A stretch of 64,000 nt of DNA from Solenopsis invicta (GCF_016802725.1 NC_052679.1:8752279-8816278), one strand, 5' to 3'. Positions 44,065 through 54,589 are shown, counted from the first letter of the stretch. Notes: generated by a model from the sequence alone, not told the origin. Program-made: numbers and translations.

Positions 44065-45086
44065 CTGCGTTCAGATTCTCCACCCGGTGAGTGATCTCTG
44101 GGTGACTGGGTAAATGGGCGGAGCTAATGAAAAGCTCCCTAGTGGTTTATGGAATCTGAACGCACTCTCAAACATTGGGTGTGTTTAGCAAATAACGCTG
44201 AGAAATAATAACATAAATATCTCAGATTCAGAATAAATTACATAATAAATTAAGATAAACGATAAAGATAATACATAAATATTTTACTATGAATATTTTT
44301 ATCAATATAACTAAAGTAGATGAAAATTAAATGTTAGTAGAATAGGACGAATCAATTTAAACAATGAAAATAAATTTTTATTTTAACAAATTAGATGAAG
44401 ATATATATTGCGCATATCATCTATTATATGTATAGGCTTGTTTTCTATTCCTGCACTAGACTGCACTGGAACGTTCCTTCTTGTTTTCACTAACTTTCAA
44501 ATATATATCTATTTCACTTTAAGTGCACACTAATTCAGGGAGTTCAGGAACAGAAAACAAACAGTATATTTTATTAGTATCAGAAAATATTTAATAATAC
44601 TAAAAATCTTTAACATACTAATCTCAAATATAAATATTTATATAACAGTTTTGTGAGACTGTAGACCAAGAAACCTTACGTTAATAGAATAAAAGATTAA
44701 TATTTATTAATCTGTAATTACATAAACAGAATAATAAACAAAACTTTACTTGGTTATTAACGTTTTTCTTTATTATATTTATATATTTTAATTTTTATTT
44801 ACTATAATATTTTAAATTAAATTTATTTTTTTATTTTAAATTTGTTTTAAATATACGAGCTTTATCACAAATATATAGAAATTTTTATAGCGATACATTT
44901 TGGAACGCACCTTTACGTCACCCACCCGTTTCACCCGGCTCAAGGACCCATGTGGTTTTTCCACTCTCTCGGGATAGACAGAGTGATAAAGTGAACGACC
45001 CACCTAATGTCCGGTAGGGGCACTCTAAAGGAATCTGAACGCTCTTTAGGTGCCTGGGTGCACTCGGGTGGGGAATCTGAACACAG
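44065..45086. mobile_element. 1-kb element with CTGCGTTCAGATTC ends
   Basis: Tips CTGCGTTCAGATTCTCCACC and reverse complement of CTGTGTTCAGATTCCCCACC; subterminal GAATCTGAACGC recurs at 44151-44162 and 45033-45042. CTAG(A/G) on both sides may be the target duplication. The AT-rich interior has no coding capacity. Confidence 0.75.
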
Positions 45087-45775
45087 CTAGGGGTTCTCTA
45101 GACCACGCATAACGAAACCGTGCCGAGCCGTCGCACGCGCAAGTCGGCGCGCACGTGCACATGAGAGAGCGCACGTTTGTCCCACTCCGGCGACTTCGCC
45201 GTCAAGCGCCGAAAATGACGGAGGCAAACGGAGTCGCCGGGTTTAAATAGGACCGCGTGCCATGATAAAGATGCCTTTTTCCCATCAGCCAGCATCACCG
45301 CCTGATCCGCTGCGCCTGACATCTCGGAAAACAAAGTTGTCGAAGGTTCTTGGTCACGGCGAAGGTACTTTGCCTTTTCCGTCCCGCTCCTTCCTCCCAC
45401 GCATCCTCGCGAGCGCGAGCACCAGACTCTCGTCAAGGTTCTTGGCGAGAGGAAGGCTCGCGACCAGCTCCCGAGCGGCGGGCATCTCCGCTCCTCCGCA
45501 GTACGCAAGACATCGGAATCGCCGTCTCGAGGTTTTGGTCGAGATACTCGACGCGGCCTACAGACTGTCATCGCTCCCTGCACGCACGCGGTACATTACA
45601 CATTTAAGAAAATCGATGTGACCTTGACCTAGGCTTAACGACGCCATCCAAAGTCAAACCAATAGTACCTTTTTATCTCCCCCTTTGAACCTTACAACTT
45701 TTGTCTAAGTTATTTTCTTTGAAAATCACTTCCTTTGAAATTATTTGGGGTGCTTCATTAAAATGGGACACCCTG

Positions 45776-46067
45776 TATACTTTGAAAGCATCTTTTCATG
45801 ATTCATACAAAATTGTAGTTTAAATGCTTCTTTTTTATGATTTTGTATCTTATCCTGGTACATCATAGTCTTCAAACGGCCAGATCAAAATCAAAAGAAC
45901 TGATGTTTGGGACTCCGGAAGCCAATTTAGAAATCGAGATTGCTGATTCAACCGACGCATGTGAATAAAAGTGGTGCCTTGTTTTTTTGCTGAAAATGTA
46001 CTGACAGTTTTCCAGTAAAATCTCTGCTCAGCAAAAACAATACAATTTTCTATTACAAATCTATAAA
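45776..46067. other. No gene recognised
   Basis: Short unclassified stretch between two elements. Confidence 0.35.
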
Positions 46068-46559
46068 CCCAGATAGCACAAAATATTTATAAAATATTTA
46101 CTAAATATTTATAATATTTATTTTAATATTTTATAAACATTTATCAAAACATTTAATAAATGTTTTTATGGCCGTAGATTGGACTGATCATAAATATTTA
46201 TCATAAATGTTTTAAAAATATTTATGATTTATGATAATTATATGAAAATGTTCAAAATATCCGCATAAATATTATATTACACCACATAATCCCAATGAGT
46301 AAAACAATATTTCTATATTTTAAAAAACAATTTTTGCAAAAAAAAATTCCATTCTTAAGAATTTTTTGTCGGAAATTCCGAAGCGGTCACTCATCCAAGT
46401 CGCAATCAATATTTTAAAAAATATTTTAACAATATTTAAAGTTTTTTATAATCTTTTTCCGTCATATATATAAAATATGTATAAAATATTTCTATAATAT
46501 TTATAAAAAATATTTATATATTTATTAATATTTATCGTAAATATTGTGTGCTATCTGGG
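46068..46559 (-). mobile_element. AATATTTATAAA word element with 5S-like module F
   Basis: Tips CCCAGATAGCACAAAATATT and AATATTGTGTGCTATCTGGG. Arms repeat AATATTTATAAAATATTTAT. The core is the reverse complement of the one in the GCAATGTTGC elements: ACACCACATAA (46280s) to TCGGAAATTCC and AAGCGGTCACTCATCCAAGT (46381-46400). Different words with the same core show the arms were exchanged or evolved independently. No TA duplication is visible. Confidence 0.75.
46381..46405 (-). ncRNA. 5S rRNA-derived module F (C box only)
   Basis: Minus strand reads GCGACTTGGATGAGTGACCG, the 5S C-box region; the A-box side is replaced by word repeats. Confidence 0.6.
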
Positions 46560-47686
46560 AAGTAATTTATTAAATTATTCCTCACATATAGAAACATTTC
46601 TTCTCACCTTTACAGCGAGAGAAGAAATTGAGTTAATTGAAACGCGTGTTTTTTGAGGTCGATTCAAAATCGTCAAAGTTATTAGTTATAAGGATACTCC
46701 TCAAAAAAATTTTATTAGTTTCAAACAAAGATGGCAAAAGCGCCGCTTGAGTTCCAGTTAAATCACATAGCGCCTTTTTCAAATTGGAACCTTTGGTGAG
46801 CGGGAAAGGAGACAAAACGACGAGTATCAAAATATAATCGTTTAATTGCAATTTTACTAACTTTCAGTATAAAGATCTAGAGTACAAGGTTGTCGCCCGT
46901 AGGATCATGGACGCTCAAGCAGAACAACAATTCATGATGTGTCAAAGTGACATTAAAATAAATTGTGATTGATCAAAGAGTGATTTTTAATGATCATACG
47001 GGGTGATTCGGAATCATTTTCACATCATTTTGATATCATAATTTTTTGTTCTACTCAAGCAGCGTGTCACCAAGACACGAAATTTTCACAATTAAAAGGT
47101 ACTCTAACCTCTAAAGGTACGCATCACAGTTTTTCGCGACACATTGTGCAGTCACGTCATCTCCATTGTCGCATAAACACACGCGTGCACGTACACGTGC
47201 GCGTAACATATATGTATATATTCATTCGGATCGTATGTTAATCGTACGACGAACATTTAATAACATAGTACGAGTACTTTAACGATCTCGCATCTACCAA
47301 AGTGCATATGCCAGCCAACGATGTGCAAAAGGTCCAAGAAGTGCAATCAAGATTCGCTTGCCATCCTGGCAATGATGACACTGTTGACGCGACGAAATTA
47401 GATGGCAGTGGAAAAAACGGCTTGAAAATCCGCGGTGCGACGTCTCGAACGAAACACCAGCCGAGTATTCTTCCTTTCGTATTGTTACACATGTTGCGAC
47501 TACGGTAGCACGTTACTTTGTAACTTTTCTCTTAGGTGTACGGAAACGGCTGCTGCCCAGAGCTCAAACGGTCGAGAGTACAAATTTTAACTCTGGATAA
47601 AATTTGAAAAAATTTTTAGAACTTATACACTACTTAAGTTAAAGCTCCTTCTATAAAGTTCTCTTGAACATTTTTAGGCTCATTTG
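46560..47686. other. Intergenic region, no gene supported
   Basis: Short open frames at 46633-46851 (minus), 46990-47241 (plus) and 47238-47508 (both strands) lack domains, splice context or codon bias that I can recognise. 47280-47510 is somewhat less AT-rich and could be transcribed 3' flank of the Rab11-FIP gene. Confidence 0.35.
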
Positions 47687-47688
47687 TA

Positions 47689-47878
47689 CACAGTAAAAAA
47701 TAAAATGTAATTTTAACATTTTTGCATGTCCCAAAAAGTCCACTCTAAATTTTAAGTTAAAATAACTCAAAAGTTAAGTTAAAATAACTTAAAATAAGAG
47801 TTATTTTAACTTAACTTTTGAGTTATTTTAACTTAAAATTTAGAGTGGACTTTCTGGGACATTTTATTTTTTACTGTG
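47689..47878. mobile_element. 190-bp palindromic TA-flanked MITE (CACAGTAAAAAAT ends)
   Basis: Tips CACAGTAAAAAATAAAATGT and its complement; TA at 47687-47688 and 47879-47880. Centre made of GTTAAAATAACTT words forming a hairpin (AAAGTCCACTCTAAATTTTAAGTT paired with its complement). Confidence 0.85.
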
Positions 47879-48242
47879 TATTAACTTAGTTTAACTTTAA
47901 TATTTCTCGGTTTAACTTATTTTCAATCTTTTTTAATTTTTAAAGCTAAAAAGAGATAAAAAGTTAAATTTAAGTTTAAAGTTAATCTACACGGGAGCAA
48001 ATGGGCCTTAAAGTTTCGCATTGTTCGAGAACTATTGCCTAGAACAAACTCAGGCTTCATTAAAATTGACATTCAAGCGCGCTTCTTGCGCAAAAAATTC
48101 ATGTCTTCTAAAATATTGTAAAATATATGTAAAATATACATCGGCCAAGTTCTAGGCAGCCCCCAAGTCTTCTTCGATTCAAAAGAAGAAAGTTAACATA
48201 CAACTGCCTCGACAATATCAGGACAGGATTATACGCTATATT

Positions 48243-48365
48243 TCAGTGCGTTTGCTTCACTTCTAACAATTGCGGATAATTTTCCACGATGTTTAATAAT
48301 ATCCCATCAATGTACGTTCTCAATTGCGTGTTTACTTCTTGCTGCTCCTTCAAAGCTTGTTTTAA
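48243..48365 (-). CDS. nuf: Rab11 family-interacting protein 3/4 (nuclear fallout), last exon: Rab11-binding domain
   Basis: Acceptor ATTACAG precedes 48365; the frame encodes 40 residues starting LKQALKEQQEVNTQLRTYID and ending IVENYPQLLEVKQTH, then TGA (48243-48245). The pattern LR-x-YID-x-x-(L/I)-x-x-I-(V/M)E-x-x-P-x-(L/I)LE is the FIP Rab11-binding domain at the extreme C-terminus of class II FIPs. These link Rab11 recycling endosomes to motors; Drosophila Nuf works at the centrosome during cellularisation. The exon phase fits 48459-48503 upstream. Confidence 0.85.
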   Translation of the reverse strand, partial: LKQALKEQQEVNTQLRTYIDGILLNIVENYPQLLEVKQTH

Positions 48366-48458
48366 CTGTAATATATATAATGTAAAAATTAATCGAATCA
48401 TTCTCAAAATGTCGGATGTGTTCTATTCATAAAATTTCGAATTAACTTTAATACGTAC

Positions 48459-48503
48459 TTCAGCCATCGTGCACAGTTCATTAAGCTCCCCTTGACCGTC
48501 TAT
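48459..48503 (-). CDS. nuf: Rab11-FIP3/4, penultimate 45-bp exon
   Basis: 15 codons (IDGQGELNELCTMAE) between acceptor CTTACAG and donor GTACGT. Phase 0 at both ends. Small, possibly alternatively used. Confidence 0.75.
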
Positions 48504-48928
48504 CTGTAAGGCAATAACAAAAATAAATCCATGTTAATATAAGTTATTCGCTCACATTCACATTGTTATCTTAAAATAATAAATAATAAAAAATATTTAA
48601 GTAATCAAAATAATTTGTTATTTAAAAATATTTTCTTTATAAAATTAATTAATATTGATGTGGAAGAAAAAGAATTGTTTATAATAATGATTTAATCAGC
48701 AACATTTTGCTAGTAGGTATATCATCATATTTATAGAGAATTGTATAATTTATAAATGTTTCGTATTTTTATATAAAAATACGGTAAAATTTACTTTTTT
48801 AATTTTAGAATATTCTTTAAACTTTAATCTTATGATTATAATTCTCTCAAATTCTTATATTTTGTTTGCAAATTATATTACTTAAAAACTCAATATTTTA
48901 GAAAGTTGTTTCCAGAAAATTACACCCC

Positions 48929-49210
48929 AGACAGCAATTAACACGCAATATTTGTAACAAATTTACAAAATATTTATAATAATTATTTGAATCTATTTTA
49001 TAAATATTTACCAAAATATATTTCATAAATATTTTTGTGATCTTAAATTGAACAAATCATAAAGATTTATTATAAATATCACACACATAACATATACATA
49101 ACATATACAAATATTTATAAAATATGTATAAAATAATTATATATTTTTCACAAATAAATAACAATAAATACTTATGAATATTTATTATAAATATCGTGTG
49201 CCATCTAAGA
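48929..49210. mobile_element. AATATTTATAA word element in an intron
   Basis: Starts CCCAGACAGCAATTAACACG and ends AATATCGTGTGCCATCTAAG, decayed versions of the CCCAGATAGCACA tips at 46068. The interior is ATATTTATAA words. It lies between coding exons of the Rab11-FIP gene. Confidence 0.5.
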
Positions 49211-49335
49211 AGGTTAAAAAAATTGAAAAAATTTAGAAACGCCTATGTGTTAATCATTTATTTTCAAAATGTTATCATCTCTCTTATATGAAAATTCCTT
49301 TAATTCATCAGTCTGTATATCTTAAGAAAATATAC

Positions 49336-49481
49336 CTGATCTGGATTCATGCCGGCTAACAATTCCGCAGCGAGACTGGGGCCTTTCTCAGCGTTATTGT
49401 TACAAGGATTCAGCATTAAAAGTTCACGGCCTGCCTGCAACGCCGCAGCCGCTTGTAATTCGTCCCGAGATTCTTCCAAGT
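49336..49481 (-). CDS. nuf: Rab11-FIP3/4, exon with acidic/Ala-rich linker
   Basis: 146 bp from acceptor ATTTGTAG to donor GTATAT. With one base from the upstream exon it encodes 49 residues starting NLEESRDELQAAAALQAGRE and ending SLAAELLAGMNPDQ. It joins the coiled coil to the Rab11-binding end. Phase 1 at the 5' side and phase 0 at the 3' side match both neighbours. Confidence 0.8.
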
Positions 49482-49602
49482 CTACAAATCGTCGAATGTC
49501 ATTACAGTCTGGATAACAAGTTCATTTTAGGAAACAATTTTACATATACTGCAAGAGAATATTTTATCATTTTATTCTTATTAGAGGGTATCAACACTAA
49601 TA

Positions 49603-49762
49603 TCCCAGTGAGAAATGATAATGGAATCGATATCGAATCAACATCGAAGCGACATCAAAATGATGATTCGACATCAAAATGATGATTCGACGTCAAATTG
49701 ATGTCGAAATCATCATTTTGATGTCGATTCGATATCGATTCCCTTATCATTTCTCGCTGGGA
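49603..49762. mobile_element. 160-bp palindromic element of GATGTCGA words in an intron
   Basis: Tips TCCCAGTGAGAAATGATAAT and ATTATCATTTCTCGCTGGGA-like complement. The interior repeats GACATCAAAATGATGATTCG and GATGTCGATTCG. It ends 16 bp before exon 49778-50147. A fragment of the same family is at 60087-60135. Confidence 0.8.
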
Positions 49763-49777
49763 TCTGTATTAACATAC

Positions 49778-50147
49778 TTTTATTGCGAGCTTGAAGTTGA
49801 GCCACCTGCTGCACCAGTTCTTCAATCCTCTGCTGATCCTCGCTTCGTAATGAAAGTTCCTCTCTCATGGCGTCGAGCATGTGATGAGCCTCGTTAGCTC
49901 GGCTCATCGCATGACGTTCACTTTCGCGCGCGGCGTCCGCTTCCCTCCTAACCTCCCGAAGATCATTCTCCAGCCGCGTCTTATCCGCCCTCGCTCTCTC
50001 AAGCTGTTCACGAACTCGCGCGATCTCTTCTCGCAAACTGGAGCTGTCTACTTCCGCCGCTTGTAGTTTGATAGCATAATTCTCCAGCTGCAGTTGACGT
50101 TCGCGCTCCAAACGGCCCGCCCATTCCCGATGTCTCCGTTGCTCTGT
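49778..50147 (-). CDS. nuf: Rab11-FIP3/4, long coiled-coil exon
   Basis: 370 bp between acceptor TGCGTCACAG and donor GTATGT. It encodes TEQRRHREWAGRLERERQLQ, then a continuous heptad-rich coiled coil with many E/R/L (REEIARVREQLERARADKTR, LENDLREVRREADAARESER) to QVAQLQARNK. Such a coiled coil in front of the Rab11-binding domain is typical of FIP3/4. The upstream reading of this frame into poly-F sequence is intron. Confidence 0.85.
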
Positions 50148-50613
50148 CTGTGACGCAGAAAAAAAATTTTTTTTAATAAAATATAATAAGTTTATAGCGA
50201 TAAGAAGAAAAAAATGTAACGTAAACAGAAATTCTATCTTTGGAAACATTTTTATCTTATCAAAGAAAACCTTTAAAAAAGAAAATAAAAATCATACTTT
50301 TCAATAGTTTTGAGTTGAGTTTAAAAATGTTTTAAAAAAAACAAATTATTAAAATTATTTCATATCTTATAAAAATAAAAAGAAAGCATTATTTCATTAT
50401 GTAAAGTTATATGCGTTACGCAAGTGTATAATATTAAATATACAATTATAGTATATAATGATCGAAAATAACATTCAAATTAGTTAAATACTAAAAAAAC
50501 AATTATTGAAAAAATAATTCGTATTTATAATGAACAAATTGTAAACTTTCCATTTGTCGTCCTAAATTGTTCAATTAGGAATAATTTTAGTCGATTTATA
50601 TCAAGCTACTTAC

Positions 50614-50778
50614 TTGAAGCCTCTCTTCGGCCCTTGTTTCCGCATCTTTGGCTGCTTCCTCAAGCATCAATATGCGCGCCTGTAACGTTGCATTTTCTTG
50701 CTTCGCCCGAGCGTACCTCTCCTCGCCGACCGACTTAGTATCCGCTAAGGCATCCATTTGCTCTTGGATCATTTGAAC
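50614..50778 (-). CDS. nuf: Rab11-FIP3/4, coiled-coil exon
   Basis: 55 codons from acceptor TGCCACAG to donor GTAAGT: VQMIQEQMDALADTKSVGEE, then RARAKQ-like heptads to ETRAEERLQ. Phase 0 at both ends joins the next exon in frame. A further upstream coding exon is expected; 56689-56937 fits in phase. Confidence 0.82.
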
Positions 50779-51022
50779 CTGTGGCATTTAAAAGGAGTTT
50801 GATGTTTTACGAAATCAAGCCAAGATAATCGCATTCACATTTCATCCCAGAGACTCTCTAGAACGAATTCCTAATCCGTTGCAATAAATTAATCTGAACA
50901 ATGTGAAGCATGTTCGCATTTTAACGTTGCCCAACGATAAACTTTTCGTCACGCGGAAGATTTTATGGGAATAATACAAGTGTATTTTATAAGGCAGAGA
51001 AAATGCTGAGAAAAAATTAAGA

Positions 51023-51225
51023 GGGGAAAAGGATTAATATTTAATAATACGTGATATTACTTAATCTTATTCAATTTAGAACTGTGTTATGACTGAAAGT
51101 TAATTCGGTATACAGTTCATTGAAATTGAGGAAAAATATAAAATCACACGAACAATACAAGAACGAAGACCTAGCTACGACCGTAGAAGGCATTCTTGTT
51201 CAATTTGTATTGATACAGCAACGGT
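51023..51225 (+). repeat. Direct repeat, copy 1, flanking a tRNA-like sequence
   Basis: About 200 bp (TTAATA.T.AATAATACGTGA ... GCATTCTTGTTCAATTTGTA) repeated at 51427-51628 with about 10% difference. The two copies bracket the tRNA-like hairpin at 51296-51408. Confidence 0.8.
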
Positions 51226-51312
51226 CAAAATATCACTCTACTACTTTAAAAGTTACACTGCCTTGGAAAGCGTTCTAACTCATAGTCGATTATTGCGAGA
51301 AATATCATCACA

Positions 51313-51390
51313 GCCTCAGTGGTCGAGGTGGCTAAGACACCACCCGTACCGGAGATTCGGGAGATCTCAGGTTCGAACCCTGACTGAGGT
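51313..51390 (+). other. tRNA-like pseudogene or SINE head
   Basis: Acceptor-like GCCTCAG pairs with CTGAGGT at the other end. TGGTCGAGGTGGCTAAGAC resembles the Pol III A box with GTC/GAC D stem, and GGTTCGAACCC is a perfect B box/T arm. The middle (CCCGTACCGGAGATTCGGG) pairs 4 bp around an 11-nt loop and does not make a standard anticodon arm, so a functional tRNA is unlikely. It is framed by a longer inverted repeat (ATTGCGAGAAATATCATCAC / GTGATATTTTTCGCAAT). Confidence 0.6.
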
Positions 51391-51426
51391 GATATTTTTC
51401 GCAATAATTTCTTTACAGTTTTTTCA

Positions 51427-51628
51427 GGAGGGAAAAGAGTTAATATTCAATAATACGTGATATTACTTAATCTTCAATTCAATAATTCAATTTAGAACTG
51501 TGTTAGGACTGAAAATTAATTCGGCATTCAGTTCATTGAAATTAAGGAAAGTATATAAAATCACACAGATAATACAAGCACGAAGACTTAGCTGCAACCG
51601 TAGAAAGCATTCTTGTTCAATTTGTATT
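51427..51628 (+). repeat. Direct repeat, copy 2
   Basis: Partner of 51023-51225, with a few extra bases near 51466-51485. Lies in the long 5' intron of the Rab11-FIP gene. Confidence 0.8.
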
Positions 51629-51629
51629 A

Positions 51630-52753
51630 AAATATAGATTCAATAAAAATATTTATTTAAAGGATGTATTTATAAAAAATACTATTTAAAATAAGTATTG
51701 TGTGTAAAAAATAATTTAAAAAACAAATAATATTTTTAATATTCATTTAAATTTGTTAATATTTATGTTTATAGAAAAATGAGTTATTACATATATACAA
51801 ATATAGATAAATTCTTTTTATTTTTATTTTCTTGTGCTTTTAAAAAATAGAAAATATTAAACAAATAATAAAAATCTATTTATCTATAGTATATCAAAAT
51901 TTTAAATAAATATCTTATTTGAAATTAATGTAAATACAAATACAACTTGTTTTTTTATATTTTCTATACAAAATATTTATTTCAAATATTTTTATTTTTA
52001 AGTGTTTTTTATAGACAGATTTTAGGTAGATTTCTGGTTTAAAGAACTCATTAAGTCAGAAATCAAAGGAAATTTTCACGAAAAGTTGTGTGTTATAGAA
52101 GATTTAACAAAAGATGCATAAATTCTTCTATAGAATGAGAGAAATAAAATGTCTTTTCTTGGAGACAATATCAAAAATATGCATATAGATGAGTTCCAGA
52201 GATTTTTACAATTCATAAGAAACTGGAAATGTATTTTATCGGTTTGAATTTAAAAACATAGGAATTTATAATAAACGTGATACGTTTGTAATTTATAAAT
52301 CTATTTTAAATAGGAATTTATAAATGGTAATAAAGATTTATCATTTATTTTATTTGGCAATAGACAACAAATAGATGTTTATTTCAAATCTTGTATAAAA
52401 GCAGTTCTCAAGAATTCCTGTATTTTTTTGAGTATTTTTATTAAAAATTTTAGATAAAATTAGAGGGTTTTTTATTCCAACTTTAAAACAAATTAAAGTG
52501 CAAGCAATGCGAGCAAATTATATATAGCAAAAGTAAATTAATGAAAGATAAGTTTTAAAAGATAATATCTAACGTTTTCTACAGTTTGAGTCGTAAAATT
52601 TGTAACATAGTACAGGAAAAATGCACTAACTTCTTAAATATACTATCAGTTTTATATTGTACTCTCTTTTAATGTATTGTCGTTTTAATTCCCTTTTAAT
52701 AAAAACTTGTAAATCTGAAAAGAAAGAAAAAGAATATAATGCGAATATATATT
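51630..52753. other. AT-rich intron sequence
   Basis: Long intron of the Rab11-FIP gene; no exon, RNA or repeat recognised. Confidence 0.4.
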
Positions 52754-53634
52754 AGAGGTACAAATAATTTAAATTCAAATCAAATTGAATTTGAATCACA
52801 ATAGATTTGTTCTGAGTTCTCTCACGTTCGAATTCGAATAGTTCGAATCATCGATGATTCGATTTCAAATCACCAATCGTCTAATTTGATTAATTCGTCT
52901 TTTGCGTAACCTCATTATCTTTAGTGTATACTATTATTTTCATGTATGATTGTTTGTCAATTTCCAAAACTTTTCTATTGTTTCTAAATCTTATAAATTA
53001 TAAAAAAATTTGGATACTCAATAGACAATCGTCTTCAAAAATATGTTACAATATTTCATAAGTTTGTATCACTGTTTTATCAAATTTAAAACAAATTCTT
53101 CATTATATTTCTGTAATGAAATGCATTAAAATATTTTCACTTTGAACACATTGTAATTGGTATGAGACATTATATATATATCCAATATTTATAATATAGT
53201 ATAAGCAAAAATGGAGTTTAAACATCATTGGTGGTTTACATAAAAATCTATTTTTCAAATAATTTTATTATTTTTCAGACATTCTTTACATATACTTACT
53301 TAGTGTTTATTTAAATATGTTTTTGCATATGTAAATATGTATATTATAATAGTTGCTCATATATTGTCTAGTATCTATAATTATTAACTTTTATTTAACA
53401 CATAATATTTTCGTGATTGTTTTCTAAAATTCTTGCAATAATTAATTTTAGTATTTATTTAAAAAAAAGATTTGCTACGTCATTAAAAATATTTTATTAT
53501 ATTTAAATTTGTATGTAATATAAATCCGTACAAGTTTTATGCAAATTCGATTCAATTCAGTTTAACATGAAGATTTGATTTTGAATATATTATTAAAAAA
53601 GATTTGACATCGCAAATACTTTACACACCTCTAA
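52754..53634. mobile_element. TTCGAAT/AAATCAAA word element with AGAGGT ends
   Basis: Left ATTAGAGGTACAAATAATTT and right GTAAAGTATTTGCG-type sequence (plus strand CGCAAATACTTTACACACCTCTAAT) are inverted. Subterminal words are ATTCAAATCAAATTGAATTT and GTTCGAATTCGAATAGTTCG. AGAGGT-type ends suggest a hAT-like source (inference). Confidence 0.5.
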
Positions 53635-53933
53635 TGTATGCTACATTTATTACCAATTCAACATTTTGCGTAGTCAAGAAAAAATCATTCAAAACAACTT
53701 TTTTCAAAAGAAATAGATACTAAATTTACATTTAAAAGTTAAATTCTAAAAACTTCCCAGAGTACAAATTATAAGCAGAATTCTAAGGAAAATTTTCACT
53801 GATGTAAAACATTTTCATAATATTTCATATTTTTAAAACTTTTTCATATGTTAAGTTTATAAAAATTTCTAAAAATCATCTTAAATCTCAACAGATTTTA
53901 TAATTTTTTGTTTGGTATTATAAAATAAGAAAT

Positions 53934-54263
53934 TTAAAATATTCCCTGAAAATTCCAGATTTTCCAGATTTTTCTAGATAGAGAATACCCTGGACAATAA
54001 GTAATTAAAATATCAATTATATTTTGATTAATCAGATATAAGAGAATGGCACGTTGAAGATCAACGATCCAATGGATGGCGTTAATCATAGAAAGACGTA
54101 GAGCCATCGATAGAGAGTAGATCGCTGAATCGACATTAGCAATCCACAAGTAACGCAATACGTGGGCGCGGAATGGCTCGGAGAAAGTAGTGTTGAAGAA
54201 AAACGTGTATTCCCTTTGGTAGCGCGCCCACATTGCCGCGACTATCAATGGTGCGACTATCAA
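53934..54263 (-). other. Unidentified open frame of 109 codons
   Basis: Reads MIVAPLIVAAMWARYQREYT with hydrophobic stretches (AIYSLSMALRLSMI, AILLYLI). GC content of 54040-54360 is above its surroundings. No family recognised; it could be a receptor-like exon, a repeat or chance. Confidence 0.2.
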
Positions 54264-54589
54264 TGGAAATGGACTACTTACGGTCTTCTTGTCTCTTTTT
54301 AACGGGAGTGTCGCTAAAGTCCAAGAAAGTGTGATAAAGCCTCGCCTTCGCGCCTCGTAACCCGATTACATATACTAATATTTTGCAGTTATGTCGCGCG
54401 TACATAACAGCGGTGCGTTTACGATTGGAAATACTGGTTGCTACCTTGGATCGTTAGAAAGAAATATCGCTTGCGATAACGATAATCAGACTGATACGCC
54501 TATAAGGCGTTTACAATCAGAAAATATACAATATCGCATAGGTTTGTTACTATAATTTCGATTATCTGTATGTGACATTTTTTGACGTA

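Larger units (their letters stand above)
43717..45600. mobile_element. Solo LTR (LTR retrotransposon) with nested insertions
   Basis: Begins TGTAACGATGCACCCCC and ends CGGTACATTACA, with CATT duplicated (43713-43716, 45601-45604). The uninterrupted site TTCCATTTAAG is preserved in the opposite repeat of the mariner element (about 39718). LTR-own sequence is roughly 43717-43826 and 45087-45600, GC-rich with a TTTAAATAG box at 45242-45250; an open frame there (45098-45583) has no domain. Confidence 0.75.
39411..45775. mobile_element. Mariner-like element with long inverted repeats, expanded by nested insertions
   Basis: Tips CAGAGTGTCTCATTTTAATG (39411) and reverse complement CATTAAAATGGGACACCCTG (45775), each flanked by TA. 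The left inverted repeat runs to about 39850. Its partner on the right is split into about 43575-43712 and 45605-45775 by a solo LTR. A plus-strand transposase relic lies at 41860-42538. Insertions in order: hairpin MITE 39505-39630, 5S-core element 39911-41759 (itself with two MITEs), 5S-core element 42544-43422, and solo LTR 43717-45600 (itself with two elements). Confidence 0.8.

Noticed and set aside
45098..45621. ORFs of 119-161 codons in GC-rich DNA on both strands
   Set aside because: They lie inside the solo LTR, overlap each other and show no domain.
46990..47508. Three overlapping ORFs near the 3' flank of the Rab11-FIP gene
   Set aside because: Short, overlapping on opposite strands, no recognisable domain or splice pattern; listed only as a region.
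51313..51390. A functional tRNA-Leu/Ser gene
   Set aside because: A and B boxes are good, but the middle does not fold to a 5-bp stem with a 7-nt anticodon loop.
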